From: Eggerthellaceae bacterium
Lineage (GTDB): Bacteria > Actinomycetota > Coriobacteriia > Coriobacteriales > Eggerthellaceae
Length of the DNA: 40,391 nucleotides
Assembly: GCA_900754495.1 (NCBI GenBank)
Contig: CAAEDC010000079.1
Span: 1 to 40,391 of the forward strand
Direction of reading: 5' to 3'
Every line of letters begins with the position of its first letter. Position 1 is the first letter of the stretch. Below, piece by piece: positions 32,188 to 40,391 of the stretch. The position numbers were made by a program, and so were the translations under genes. Under the pieces are notes generated by a model. The model saw only the letters and a list, made by a program, of their open reading frames with translations, was not told where the DNA came from and made no database searches.

Positions 32188-32219
32188 TGAGAAAAAGGGA
32201 CAGTCACTTTTTCTCATTT
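32188..32219. repeat. 32-nt palindromic repeat, GGGACAGTC core, copy 2
   Basis: Identical to 29527-29558; here the inverted arms extend to 13 bases (32185-32197 and 32207-32219) and begin inside the stop codon of the ferredoxin-DUF169 gene. The GNAT ribosome site GGAG follows eleven bases later. Confidence 0.9.
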
Positions 32220-32239
32220 CTTGTTCTAGAGGAGATTCG

Positions 32240-32674
32240 ATGACCGATCTGTTCACCATTCGCGATGCTTGCGACGAGGATCTCGCCACGCTCAACGCGT
32301 ACAACTACAACGAGGGGATGGATGCGTTCCCGTCTGTCGAGAACATCCGCGTTGCGGTGAACGGGGCGGGCGAGATCGTGGGCTACCTTCGCTTGGCGTT
32401 CAGCCCCGAGGGGGTCGCGCACGTCAACCCCGTGGTCACCTATCCCACGTGGCGCGGCTACGGCGTGGGCCGCGCGCTCATGGATGAGGCACTCGAGCGC
32501 CACGGCGAGCTGCGGTTCGTCGCACGCGGCGCCTCGGTCGGCTTTTACGAGAAGCTCGGCTACCGCGCCATCCCATGGGAAGACGTGTGCTTGGACGTGG
32601 CGGAGGATTGCCGCATCTGCACGCTGGTGGACGAATGCAAGCCGCAGCCGATGGGGAAGAGACTGGGGGAATAG
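32240..32674 (+). CDS. GNAT-family N-acetyltransferase
   Basis: A 144-residue acetyltransferase of the GNAT fold. VVTYPTWRGYGVGRALMDEA contains the acetyl-CoA loop (R/Q-x-x-G-x-G/A), and GASVGFYEKLGYRAI is the usual late GNAT motif. The C-terminal 25 residues include CRICTLVDEC, an unusual Cys-rich end. The substrate is unknown. AGAGGAG precedes the ATG. A bidirectional terminator separates it from the convergent flavin reductase gene. Confidence 0.88.
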   Translation: MTDLFTIRDACDEDLATLNAYNYNEGMDAFPSVENIRVAVNGAGEIVGYLRLAFSPEGVAHVNPVVTYPTWRGYGVGRALMDEALERHGELRFVARGASVGFYEKLGYRAIPWEDVCLDVAEDCRICTLVDECKPQPMGKRLGE

Positions 32675-32703
32675 ATCGGCGTTCGATCACGCCATCGCCC
32701 TTG

Positions 32704-32749
32704 AAAAAGACGGGGCCCGGTTTCGCTGATGCGAAGCCGGGCCTGTTTG
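32704..32749. terminator. Bidirectional terminator between GNAT and flavin reductase genes
   Basis: GGCCCGGTTTCGC (32714-32726) pairs with GCGAAGCCGGGCC (32731-32743), with one G-U type mismatch and a TGAT loop. AAAAAG flanks one side and TGTTTGT the other, so it can work on both strands. Confidence 0.82.
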
Positions 32750-32752
32750 TCG

Positions 32753-33334
32753 TTAGCCCAGCTTCGTCGACGTGAACAGATCGTGCTGCACGCAAAGCAG
32801 GGCGTCGGTGGCGTCGATGCGGCCGCGGTCGTCCGAACCCGCGCGCGACCAGGCGCGATCCACATACCCTATCACCAGCATGTGGTCGCCTGCGGGGTCA
32901 AGGTGATCGACGCGGCACTCGAAGGCGGTCAGCGCTCCCGCCAACGCGGGCAAAGGTTCCCGCGCGCTCTTCTCCGCAGCGGGCAGCAGCCGCCAATCGA
33001 CCAGCTCCCCCTTGTCGACGAGCATGCCGGTCTTGTTGCCGCACGTCTCGACGGTCGCGACCGCGTCGTCAAGGCGCGCGTCGGGGACGCTGATCGTGAA
33101 CCGCCCCGTTGCACGCACGAGGCCGAACGTGTGCGATTTCGTGCGCAGCGCGAACGCGACCATCGGCGGGGTGTGCGAGACGGGCGTCGCCCAGGCGACG
33201 GTGGCGAACCCGACCTCATCGCCGTTGCGTGCGCCGATGACGGCGATCGGCCGCGGCCCCAGCGAAGCGGCGATATCGCGTCCCTCGATGGGGCGCATCG
33301 ACAGGTCGAGATCCCGTTTGGCCTTCGCGTCCAT
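32753..33334 (-). CDS. Flavin reductase-like (FMN-binding split barrel) protein
   Basis: A 193-residue protein of the flavin reductase/flavoredoxin family. After RDIAASLGPRPIAVIG comes the FMN-binding stretch VGFATVAWATPVSHTPP and VAFALRTKSHTF, then RFTISVPD; these are the usual family blocks. It probably binds FMN non-covalently and transfers electrons from NAD(P)H or ferredoxin. The ATG at 33334 has AAGGAG upstream on the minus strand; a frame extension to 33367 lacks support. The PadR gene lies 132 bases upstream in the same direction and may control it. Confidence 0.87.
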   Translation of the reverse strand: MDAKAKRDLDLSMRPIEGRDIAASLGPRPIAVIGARNGDEVGFATVAWATPVSHTPPMVAFALRTKSHTFGLVRATGRFTISVPDARLDDAVATVETCGNKTGMLVDKGELVDWRLLPAAEKSAREPLPALAGALTAFECRVDHLDPAGDHMLVIGYVDRAWSRAGSDDRGRIDATDALLCVQHDLFTSTKLG

Positions 33335-33366
33335 TGCTTCTCCTTGCTGCCCTCTTCTGAAAACCA

Positions 33367-33420
33367 CGCACTTCTTCCCGGAACAGGGGCGATATCGACG
33401 CCGATTCGGGAAGAAGCGCG
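33367..33420. repeat. Inverted repeat between padR and flavin reductase genes
   Basis: Arms 33367-33382 and 33405-33420 (core CTTCTTCCCG/CGGGAAGAAG) match at 14 of 16 positions, with the small palindrome CGATATCG in the loop. A GCCGCCG/CGGCGGC hairpin lies beside it at about 33448-33465, closer to the padR stop. Together they may attenuate readthrough. Confidence 0.6.
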
Positions 33421-33466
33421 CAAAGCTCGGTGCTTGTGCATGCGATGCCGCCGGAAACGGCGGCTC

Positions 33467-33904
33467 CTACTCCTCGTGCGAGCAGATCGGGGCGTCGGGC
33501 AGGTCGATGCCGAGCGCCTGGGCGGCCTGGCCGCGCAGCTCCTCGAGCGTCAGCTCGTAGCATGCCAGCGCGTCGATCCAGCGGCGCAGGCAGTGGCGCC
33601 CCTTGTCGGTCAGCGTGAACAGACGCTTGGCGGAACCCTCCTCGGGGGTCTCCCACTCGGAGGTCACCAGCTCCGCCTCCTCCATGCGCTTGAGCGCACG
33701 GTAGATGCCGGTGGCGTCGGGCTTCTTGCCGCCGAACATGGGCGAATGCGCCGCCTGCTGCACGATGATGTAGCCGTGCATGGGCTTGTCGTTGGCGGCG
33801 AGCAGCGTCAGGATGGTGGGCTGGGACAGGCGATTGAGCGATTTGCCCAGCTCGGCGCATTCTTTCAGATCTTCGTCGGACTTCGGGTGGCAAGAGCTCC
33901 ACAT
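33467..33904 (-). CDS. PadR-family transcriptional regulator
   Basis: A 145-residue PadR-type repressor. The winged helix runs from about residue 27 (SQPTILTLLAANDKPMHGYIIVQQ) with DATGIYRALKRMEEAELV as recognition helix and wing region and EEGSAKRLFTLTDKGR as the beta hairpin. A C-terminal helix serves dimerisation. PadR proteins usually sense phenolic acids, drugs or other small molecules. An inverted repeat just upstream of the gene (34017-34041) is a plausible operator. GGGGGGAATCG provides the ribosome site on the minus strand. Confidence 0.92.
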   Translation of the reverse strand: MWSSCHPKSDEDLKECAELGKSLNRLSQPTILTLLAANDKPMHGYIIVQQAAHSPMFGGKKPDATGIYRALKRMEEAELVTSEWETPEEGSAKRLFTLTDKGRHCLRRWIDALACYELTLEELRGQAAQALGIDLPDAPICSHEE

Positions 33905-34016
33905 AACGATTCCCCCCTCGGGACACAGCGCGTTTCGCTGCTCGCGGCACCGTGGCGATGCGTAGGCGGCGAAAGCGCGGCAATTCGGTCGGATAGCACG
34001 GTGACTATCATCCCAT

Positions 34017-34041
34017 AACTATTGTCCTAACGCCAATAGTT
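34017..34041 (-). promoter_or_regulatory. Putative PadR operator and promoter
   Basis: A perfect inverted repeat, AACTATTG and CAATAGTT, with a 9-base spacer, about 115 bases before the padR start. On the minus strand TTGGCG inside it could be a -35, with GATGAT 18 bases on as -10, so a bound repressor would block the polymerase. Confidence 0.45.
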
Positions 34042-34053
34042 TCTCGGAATAAT

Positions 34054-34102
34054 AGAATGTTCCCAAGAATAGTGGAATGCCCCCACGCGGTTGGAATGCC
34101 CC
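34054..34102. repeat. Three GAATG(C/T)(C/T)CCC direct repeats
   Basis: AGAATGTTCCC (34054), GGAATGCCCC (34074) and GGAATGCCCC (34093), spaced 20 and 19 bases, about two helical turns. They lie beside the putative padR operator and may be regulator sites. Confidence 0.5.
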
Positions 34103-34137
34103 GTGCTTCGAGACGCCCGTCGGGAGCATCCGCACGA

Positions 34138-34186
34138 CATCCGCCGCTACCGCCGCGCTCAGTCGGCGAGGCGGTAGCGGCGGATG
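34138..34186 (-). terminator. 17-bp hairpin across the stop codon of the MBL-fold gene
   Basis: CATCCGCCGCTACCGCC (34138-34154) pairs perfectly with GGCGGTAGCGGCGGATG (34170-34186). The right arm codes for the last residues of the minus-strand MBL-fold protein. No T run follows, so it may be a terminator or an mRNA-stabilising stem. Confidence 0.55.
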
Positions 34187-35175
34187 CCGTTCCCATCCGT
34201 GCGCGCTTCGACCAGGCCGCGCAGCTCCAGATGGCGCAGGAACGCCGCGCCGATCTCCATCAGCGTCAGCCGCTGCACGCATGAGACGTCTTCCCAGGTT
34301 TTGTGGGGCAGGTTGAACCCGATCAGCTTCGTGATCTCGAAGCCGGTGGCGTCGGGATGCTCGCCCACCAGCGACAGTACGCGTTCGGCACGTTCGCGTT
34401 GATGTTCCGAAAGCCATGCGATGCGCTCGTCGATATCCTCGCGCAGCGGCCCGTGCGAATGGAACAGCGCGGTGGGCGCCAGCGCGCGCACTTTCTCGAG
34501 GTTGTCCAGATAGGTTTGGACGCTGTCCCCCGCGCTTGCGGGCGCGCCGGATTCCGGAAGGAACAAGCCGATGCTGGGCGACAGGACGAACAGCACATGG
34601 TCGCCGCCGAACAGGATTCCCGATGCGGGATCGTAGAGCGCTTGGTGCCCCGGCGTGTGCCCGGCCGTGTCCACGACGCGCAGCGTGCGGCTCCCGACAC
34701 GGATCCCGTCGCCGTCCTCCGTGAAAACGAGCCGATGCGGTTCATGGATGATGTGCGAGAACTGGCTGCGCGACTCAATCGAGCAACGCGCGGAATCGGG
34801 GTCGGCGCCCTCGGCGACCAGCGTGCGGTACAGACGCTCGTAGCGGCGCTGCACCTCTTCGGGCTGCGTGCGCTTGTAGTCGCGCTCGTTGAGGTAAAGC
34901 GGGGCGTCGGGCGGCACCAACGCGTCGACGAGCCCTGCGTGATCCAAATGCAGGTGGGTGAGGAAGAACGAGATGTGGTCGATGTCCACGTGCAGCTCTT
35001 CGAGCGCGGCGGCAAGGTAGGCGCGTCCCTCTTCGGAAGGCGCACCGGTGTCGACCACCAGCGTCTCGCCCTCGTCGATCACCGCATAGCAGTTGGTCGA
35101 GTCCAGCTTGTAGTTGCTGAACGGAACCTTGATCAGGTAGACATCGGGGTCGGTATGTACGCGGATGTGATGCAT
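34159..35175 (-). CDS. MBL-fold metallo-hydrolase with C-terminal winged-helix-like region
   Basis: A 338-residue metallo-beta-lactamase-fold protein. HLHLDHAG at residues 74-81 is the metal motif; GHTPGHQALY and GGDHVLF supply further ligands. The core is glyoxalase II/LACTB2-like. Residues about 265-338 are helical with a final basic beta hairpin (LVEARTDGNGIRRYRL), like the winged-helix tail of LACTB2-type proteins that bind CoA thioesters or nucleic acid. The substrate cannot be read. The start MHHIRVHTDPDVYLIKVPF fits the family. The padR gene lies 254 bases downstream on the same strand. Confidence 0.85.
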   Translation of the reverse strand: MHHIRVHTDPDVYLIKVPFSNYKLDSTNCYAVIDEGETLVVDTGAPSEEGRAYLAAALEELHVDIDHISFFLTHLHLDHAGLVDALVPPDAPLYLNERDYKRTQPEEVQRRYERLYRTLVAEGADPDSARCSIESRSQFSHIIHEPHRLVFTEDGDGIRVGSRTLRVVDTAGHTPGHQALYDPASGILFGGDHVLFVLSPSIGLFLPESGAPASAGDSVQTYLDNLEKVRALAPTALFHSHGPLREDIDERIAWLSEHQRERAERVLSLVGEHPDATGFEITKLIGFNLPHKTWEDVSCVQRLTLMEIGAAFLRHLELRGLVEARTDGNGIRRYRLAD

Positions 35176-35555
35176 GCTGCGCGGATCTTCCTCTGCTCGC
35201 GTCGTTTCTCAGGAGAACCTTACCGCATGCGGAGGGAAAGCGGACTGCTTGCGCGGCAAACCGCACCGGATCGACCGATGAGCGCGTTTCGCCGCCGCCG
35301 GCCGCTTTCCGTCGCCTGCGCCGGTTGCCGTCGCCGCAGTCGCCGTTGCCGTCGCCTGGTGTCGCCCGGCACCGGCTGCGGCAGCCTGGTGCTGCCCGGC
35401 GCCGCTGCGGCAGCCTGCTGCCGCCGTCGCTTGCCGCCGCATTCTCCGGAGCCGCCATCGGGTAGGCGCGGTTTCGTCGTAAATAAGCCCGCCGTAACCC
35501 GGTCGCGGGGTATCATTTTCCTTTGCAGGATCGAAGGCAAGCCGAGGAGGGCGCC
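35176..35555. other. GC-rich intergenic region before crcB with short repeats
   Basis: A 380-base gap. Positions about 35290-35450 consist of GTCGCC/GCCGTC-type short repeats and a degenerate direct repeat around CTGCGGCAGCCTG (two copies near 35385 and 35409). No protein-like ORF stands out. The fluoride riboswitch often found before crcB was not recognised here. TATCAT (35510-35515) could be a -10. Confidence 0.5.
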
Positions 35556-35957
35556 GTGTCGGCATCGATGCAAGAACTGATCGTCAACTGCCTGTGCGTG
35601 GGCGCGGGCGGCTGCGTGGGCGCGATCGCCCGCTACCTGATGGGGCTTGTCATTCCCGCGCATCAGTCGGGCTTTCCGCTGGGGACGTTCGCCGTCAACG
35701 TCATCGGCGCCTTCGCGATCGCCTTCATCGCCACCTGGTTCCTGCGCCACGTCGGCCTCGACGGCCGCCTGCTGCTGTTCCTCATGACGGGCGTGTGCGG
35801 CGGCTTCACCACGTTCTCGTCGTTCACCTGGGAATCGTTGCAGCTCATCCAGCGCGGCGACGTGCTCGTCGCCGGCGCCTACATCGTCGGCAGCTGCGCG
35901 CTGTGCCTCGTCGCCGCGCTTATCGGACAGCAGTTGGCGATGCGGTTCGGAGCGTAG
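35556..35957 (+). CDS. crcB: CrcB/Fluc fluoride ion channel
   Basis: A 133-residue, four-helix membrane protein that exports fluoride as a dual-topology dimer. Family motifs are GGCVGAIARYL near the start, GTFAVNVIGAF with the conserved Asn, and GVCGGFTTFSSFTWE with the Phe/Thr/Ser pore track. The GTG at 35556 was chosen because GAGGAGG lies five bases upstream; ATG at 35568 is the alternative. A single copy suggests a homodimer. A strong terminator follows at 36046. Confidence 0.92.
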   Translation: MSASMQELIVNCLCVGAGGCVGAIARYLMGLVIPAHQSGFPLGTFAVNVIGAFAIAFIATWFLRHVGLDGRLLLFLMTGVCGGFTTFSSFTWESLQLIQRGDVLVAGAYIVGSCALCLVAALIGQQLAMRFGA

Positions 35958-36045
35958 CGCGCTTATGGAGGCGCGGGCGGGATACGGTGCTCCCGCCTTA
36001 CGCGAGCGGCATCTCCGAAAATGATCGGGAAGAGGCCAGGATACG

Positions 36046-36090
36046 GAAACGGCCTCCTGCAACGTGAACTGCAGGAGGCCGTTTCGTTTA
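36046..36090 (+). terminator. Rho-independent terminator after crcB
   Basis: A perfect 16-bp stem, GAAACGGCCTCCTGCA with TGCAGGAGGCCGTTTC, an 8-nt loop and the tail GTTTATCT. It lies between the convergent crcB and aquaporin genes. Confidence 0.88.
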
Positions 36091-36143
36091 TCTGAAGCTG
36101 CGGGGTAGTCGCGGGTCGCAGCTTTCAGTCGATGGGGTAGGGG

Positions 36144-36860
36144 CTACTCGCCCTTGTCGGCCTTGGCCTTGAAAGCGGCGAAGATGCCGGCGGCCAGCGC
36201 GGCACCCGCCAGCGGGGCAACGATGAACACCCACACCTGGGACAGCGCGGTGGCATCGCCCTGCGTCAGCATGGCGAGAGCGGGTCCGAAGCTGCGGGCG
36301 GGGTTGACGGAGGTGCCCGTCAGCGGAATGCCCATGATGTGCACGAAGGTCAGCGTCAGGCCGATGATGATGCCGGCGAAGGGAGCCGTCTTGGCGTCGG
36401 CGGTGGAGCCCAGCACGGCAAGCACGAAGATGCAGGTCAGGATGATCTCGACGACGACGGCGCCGATCATGCTCAGGCCAGTGGTGGACGCCTCGTCAAA
36501 GCCGTTGCAGCCCAGGCCGGTCACTAGCGCGCCGCCGAGGGTGGTGCAGTTGACGATCAGCAGCAGCACGAACGCGGCGATGATGGCGCCGACGAACTGC
36601 GCGATCCAGTAGCCGATGAGGTCCTTGCCCGACAGGCGCTTGTCCAAAAACAGGCCCAGCGAGACGGCGGGGTTGATGTGGCAGCCCGACACGTTGCCGA
36701 CGACGAACGCCATGGCGATGATGGACAGGCCGAACGCGAACGCGATGCCCAGCGTGCCCAGCGTGGCGCCGGCGATGGCGGCGCTGCCGCAGCCGAACAG
36801 CGTCAGGACGAACGTGCCGAGCGCTTCAGCACCGTATTTCTTCATCGAAGATGCTTCCAT
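36144..36860 (-). CDS. aqpZ: AqpZ-type aquaporin
   Basis: A 238-residue MIP-family channel with six helices. Both NPA boxes are present (HINPAVS and VNPARS). The selectivity filter fits water channels rather than glycerol facilitators: Phe in FAFGLS, His in FVHIMGIP, Thr in TGTSVNPAR and the Arg after NPA, as in E. coli AqpZ. The start is ATG at 36860 with GAGGGA upstream on the minus strand; Met6 is an alternative. The frame is open far upstream, but that part is repeat-rich and lies before the promoter. Confidence 0.93.
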   Translation of the reverse strand: MEASSMKKYGAEALGTFVLTLFGCGSAAIAGATLGTLGIAFAFGLSIIAMAFVVGNVSGCHINPAVSLGLFLDKRLSGKDLIGYWIAQFVGAIIAAFVLLLIVNCTTLGGALVTGLGCNGFDEASTTGLSMIGAVVVEIILTCIFVLAVLGSTADAKTAPFAGIIIGLTLTFVHIMGIPLTGTSVNPARSFGPALAMLTQGDATALSQVWVFIVAPLAGAALAAGIFAAFKAKADKGE

Positions 36861-36896
36861 TGTTTCCCTCTCTATCCTTAAAAAATGCGCCGGAAA

Positions 36897-36925
36897 ATAA
36901 TGGGAAAAGCTCTGAACTGCGTCAA
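36897..36925 (-). promoter_or_regulatory. Sigma70-type promoter of the aquaporin gene
   Basis: On the minus strand TTGACG (36920-36925), a 17-base spacer and CATTAT (36897-36902), about 36 bases before the ATG. An imperfect palindrome, TTCAATTATAATTTGAA (36930-36946), lies just upstream of the -35 and could bind an activator. Confidence 0.58.
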
Positions 36926-37035
36926 TGCGTTCAATTATAATTTGAAACCTCATCGGTGACATTAAGGAAGGGAAGGTTTGACGCCGGGGAAGGGATCGGG
37001 GCATGCGTCCGCGATACCGCATCGACGACCGTGTT

Positions 37036-37176
37036 GCCGTCCCAGGCCGCTGCCCGTACTGCCGGTCAGACGCCCGCGCCGCCGTCCCAGGCCGCTGCCC
37101 GCACTGCCGCCGCCCCTCGGGCAGCCGCTCGCGCCGCCGCCCGTGTTGTCGCCCCAGACCGCTGCCAGCACTGCCG
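37036..37176. repeat. Three GC-rich degenerate tandem repeats
   Basis: A unit around GTCCCAGGCCGCTGCCCG plus ACTGCCG occurs at 37036-37064, 37081-37109 and, more diverged, 37148-37176, spaced 45 and 67 bases. The function is unknown. Confidence 0.72.
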
Positions 37177-37487
37177 CCCGTGTTGCCCTGTCCCGTCGCC
37201 TGTTCGCTCTCGCACGCCTTCGGGGTACCGCGCGCCTTGCAAGGCCACCGCCCGAACCCCGCCCGAACCCCGCCCACCTTGATTTTCGCTTGCGCTTTAC
37301 CGGTTCGAGGATGGCCGACGTCGTGCATCGCCTACAATAGCCAACGGTCACGGCAGCACCGCCGTTTCGGATCGAAGGCGAGAGGCGTCTGGAGGGCCGC
37401 TTTCAGCGACGCCCGATCAGCCGCAGGATGCGCTCCGGTCGCGTGACGGGCGGCGCGCCTCGTTTCGGGCGCAAAGGAGATTCGCAT

Positions 37488-39341
<1,854 letters not shown>

Positions 39342-39431
39342 GGGAAGGGGACGGAGTCCGAAACGGCGTGCGGACGCGATGCGGGACGCCGCCTCGAGGA
39401 TGATGGGGTCTCCGATCGCGGAAAGGGAGCC

Positions 39432-39953
39432 ATGGAAGACAATCTGGGCATCGAGGGCCAGGTCGGCCTAGGGGTCGACATCGTCGAGATCGAGCGGATG
39501 AAGCGGATCCTCACGCGCACGCCGAGCTTCCGCACGCGCATGTTCTCGGAAGACGAGCGCGCCTACTGCGATGCGAAGGCGACGCCCGAAGTGCACTACG
39601 CGACGCGCTTCGCCGCCAAGGAAGCCGTGCTCAAGGCTCTGGGCACGGGTTTCACGCGTGGGATCAACCCCCGCGACATCGAGGTCAAGCGCACATCGAA
39701 GGGGCGCCCTTACGTGTCGCTCACGGGTCGCGCGCGCGAGGTGGCGCACGAGGCGGGCGTGCGCGAGCTGCCGATCTCGCTGTCGTTCACGCATTCCGAA
39801 GCGGTCGCCTGCGCCATGGCGATCACCGAAGAGAGCATCCGCGCCTCCGAAAAGCGCGTCGACCCTATGGCCGAACTCGCCCAGCAGTTCAAAGAGGCCC
39901 GCGCCCTGCTCGACGAAATGGACGCCCCGGGCGCCGAACCCCCGACCTCGTAG
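39432..39953 (+). CDS. acpS: Holo-[acyl-carrier-protein] synthase
   Basis: AcpS transfers 4'-phosphopantetheine from CoA to acyl carrier protein. GLGVDIVEIERM holds the Mg2+-binding Asp and RFAAKEAVLKALGTG the conserved Glu and Lys region; LPISLSFTHSEAVACAMA ends the core. The protein is 173 residues, about 45 longer than typical AcpS because of an acidic helical C-terminal tail. AAAGGGAG precedes the ATG. It lies 90 bases after glmS and may be cotranscribed with it. Confidence 0.93.
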   Translation: MEDNLGIEGQVGLGVDIVEIERMKRILTRTPSFRTRMFSEDERAYCDAKATPEVHYATRFAAKEAVLKALGTGFTRGINPRDIEVKRTSKGRPYVSLTGRAREVAHEAGVRELPISLSFTHSEAVACAMAITEESIRASEKRVDPMAELAQQFKEARALLDEMDAPGAEPPTS

Positions 39954-40067
39954 CGGGCCCAAAGGCGAAAGGCTCAGCCGCGGCGCAAGGCTTCCGCTCC
40001 GCATGCCTTCGTGGCACGCCCTCAGACGGATGGCCCACTGCGCTGCAAGCGTCAACAGCGTTTCAGA

Positions 40068-40120
40068 CCCCGAATAACGCATTTTTTGGATATTCATGTC
40101 AAAAATGACGTTATTCGGGG
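40068..40120. repeat. CCCCGAATAACG palindrome with TTTTTTGGATAT core
   Basis: CCCCGAATAACG (40068-40079) and CGTTATTCGGGG (40109-40120) are perfect inverted arms; CATTTTT and AAAAATG pair inside them with one bulged A. It could terminate acpS transcription (a weak T-rich tail follows) or bind a regulator. Confidence 0.82.
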
Positions 40121-40273
40121 TGTTTCTTCTCCGGGATCGGCCTTGACCGCCCCATCATGGTGACAGGATCGAAGCATTTTCTAAGCTCACCTCTCTGACC
40201 TGGTATTTTATCTTGTTATTGAGAGGTCCTTGGCGTCATGTTCCTGCGGCGACGTGGTTAGTGGGCTGGATTT

Positions 40274-40315
40274 CCCCAACTAACGTAAAAAATGACTTCG
40301 ATATCCAAAAAATGG
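40274..40315. repeat. Diverged inverted copy of the TTTTTTGGATAT element
   Basis: On the plus strand CCCCAACTAACG is followed by a run of A, ATGACTTCGATATCC and AAAAAATGG, matching the reverse complement of 40068-40120 over about 40 bases with the middle altered and the second outer arm lost. Confidence 0.6.
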
Positions 40316-40391
40316 CTCTTCGGTGGTTTCTGTGGGAGAGATTCCGGCATAGGCCCAGCTCAGCGGGCGAAAACAACGATCTGGAACTGAA

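Larger units (their letters stand above)
36861..37487. other. Divergent intergenic region aqpZ / glmS
   Basis: A 627-base gap. The part next to aqpZ is AT-rich and holds its promoter. Positions about 37010-37300 are very GC-rich, with degenerate tandem repeats; open frames there are low in complexity and unconvincing. TACAAT (37333-37338) is the best -10 candidate for glmS, about 150 bases before its start, with no clear -35. Confidence 0.55.
39954..40391. other. Intergenic region at the right edge
   Basis: At least 438 bases without a supported ORF. The first 110 bases are GC-rich; from 40068 the DNA becomes AT-richer and contains a perfect palindrome and its diverged copy. It may be the regulatory region of a gene beyond the window. 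Confidence 0.55.

Noticed and set aside
35461..35555. Fluoride riboswitch before crcB
   Set aside because: The conserved sequence blocks of the crcB RNA motif are not visible in this stretch.
36861..37328. N-terminal extension of the aquaporin frame and an overlapping 129-codon minus-strand ORF
   Set aside because: The translation is Gly/Arg-rich and made of DNA repeats; it lies upstream of a good promoter and ribosome site at 36860.
37339..37487. glmS ribozyme before glmS
   Set aside because: The leader is short and lacks the conserved cleavage-site and core sequence; glmS ribozymes are known chiefly from Firmicutes.

Overview
The window looks like chromosomal DNA of a high-GC anaerobic actinobacterium of the class Coriobacteriia, most likely family Eggerthellaceae (the Eggerthella, Gordonibacter, Adlercreutzia and Slackia group). 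This is inferred from the strong G/C third-position bias and from the mix of genes: hydrogenase maturation, cytochrome bd, several DMSO-reductase-superfamily (molybdopterin) enzymes, CCG-domain and ferredoxin proteins. No species can be fixed from the sequence alone.

Layout. 1-2424: the end of hypF, then hypC and hypD ([NiFe]-hydrogenase maturation). 2599-5090: cydA and cydB (high-affinity bd oxidase). 5287-15866: mostly envelope and housekeeping genes: a DUF4190-type membrane protein, yqeY, two bacterial-PH (YdbT-like) membrane proteins, a hemolysin III/TrhA protein, a CNNM/CBS (CorC/HlyC) protein, a PspC-domain protein, a lysozyme-like secreted protein and two TrkA-type K+ channel regulators. 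15936-17279: purB. 17410-19912, minus strand: a small two-helix protein, a SpoVA-like membrane protein and a PhnP-like metallo-hydrolase.

20498-24987 encodes a three-subunit redox complex: an acetylene-hydratase-like molybdopterin (Mo or W) catalytic subunit, a four-cluster ferredoxin subunit and an NrfD-type membrane subunit. The catalytic subunit has no Tat signal and ends in an unusual duplicated 39-residue module. 25304-32186 is a second redox cluster: a double-CCG (HdrB/LutA-like) protein, a second acetylene-hydratase-like enzyme cut by one in-frame amber codon exactly where its neighbour has Tyr, a DUF2064 GT-A-fold transferase, a COG1964 (Tes/MJ0619-type) radical SAM protein and a ferredoxin-DUF169 fusion. 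I regard these two clusters as the best candidates for undescribed biochemistry; neither substrate can be read from the sequence.

32240-35957: a GNAT acetyltransferase, a flavin reductase-like protein, a PadR regulator, an MBL-fold hydrolase with a C-terminal winged-helix-like region, and a CrcB/Fluc fluoride channel. 36144-39953: an AqpZ-type aquaporin, glmS and acpS.

Intergenic DNA is rich in structured repeats. They include nested palindromes with conserved architecture but changed, still-paired arms (15005-15146 and 24992-25129), two identical 32-nt palindromes with a GGGACAGTC core, related GGGACGGTC palindromes, a 118-nt nested palindrome, GC-rich tandem repeats upstream of glmS, and a TTTTTTGGATAT-containing palindrome with a diverged inverted copy at the right edge. 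No tRNA, rRNA, insertion sequence, prophage or CRISPR array was seen.
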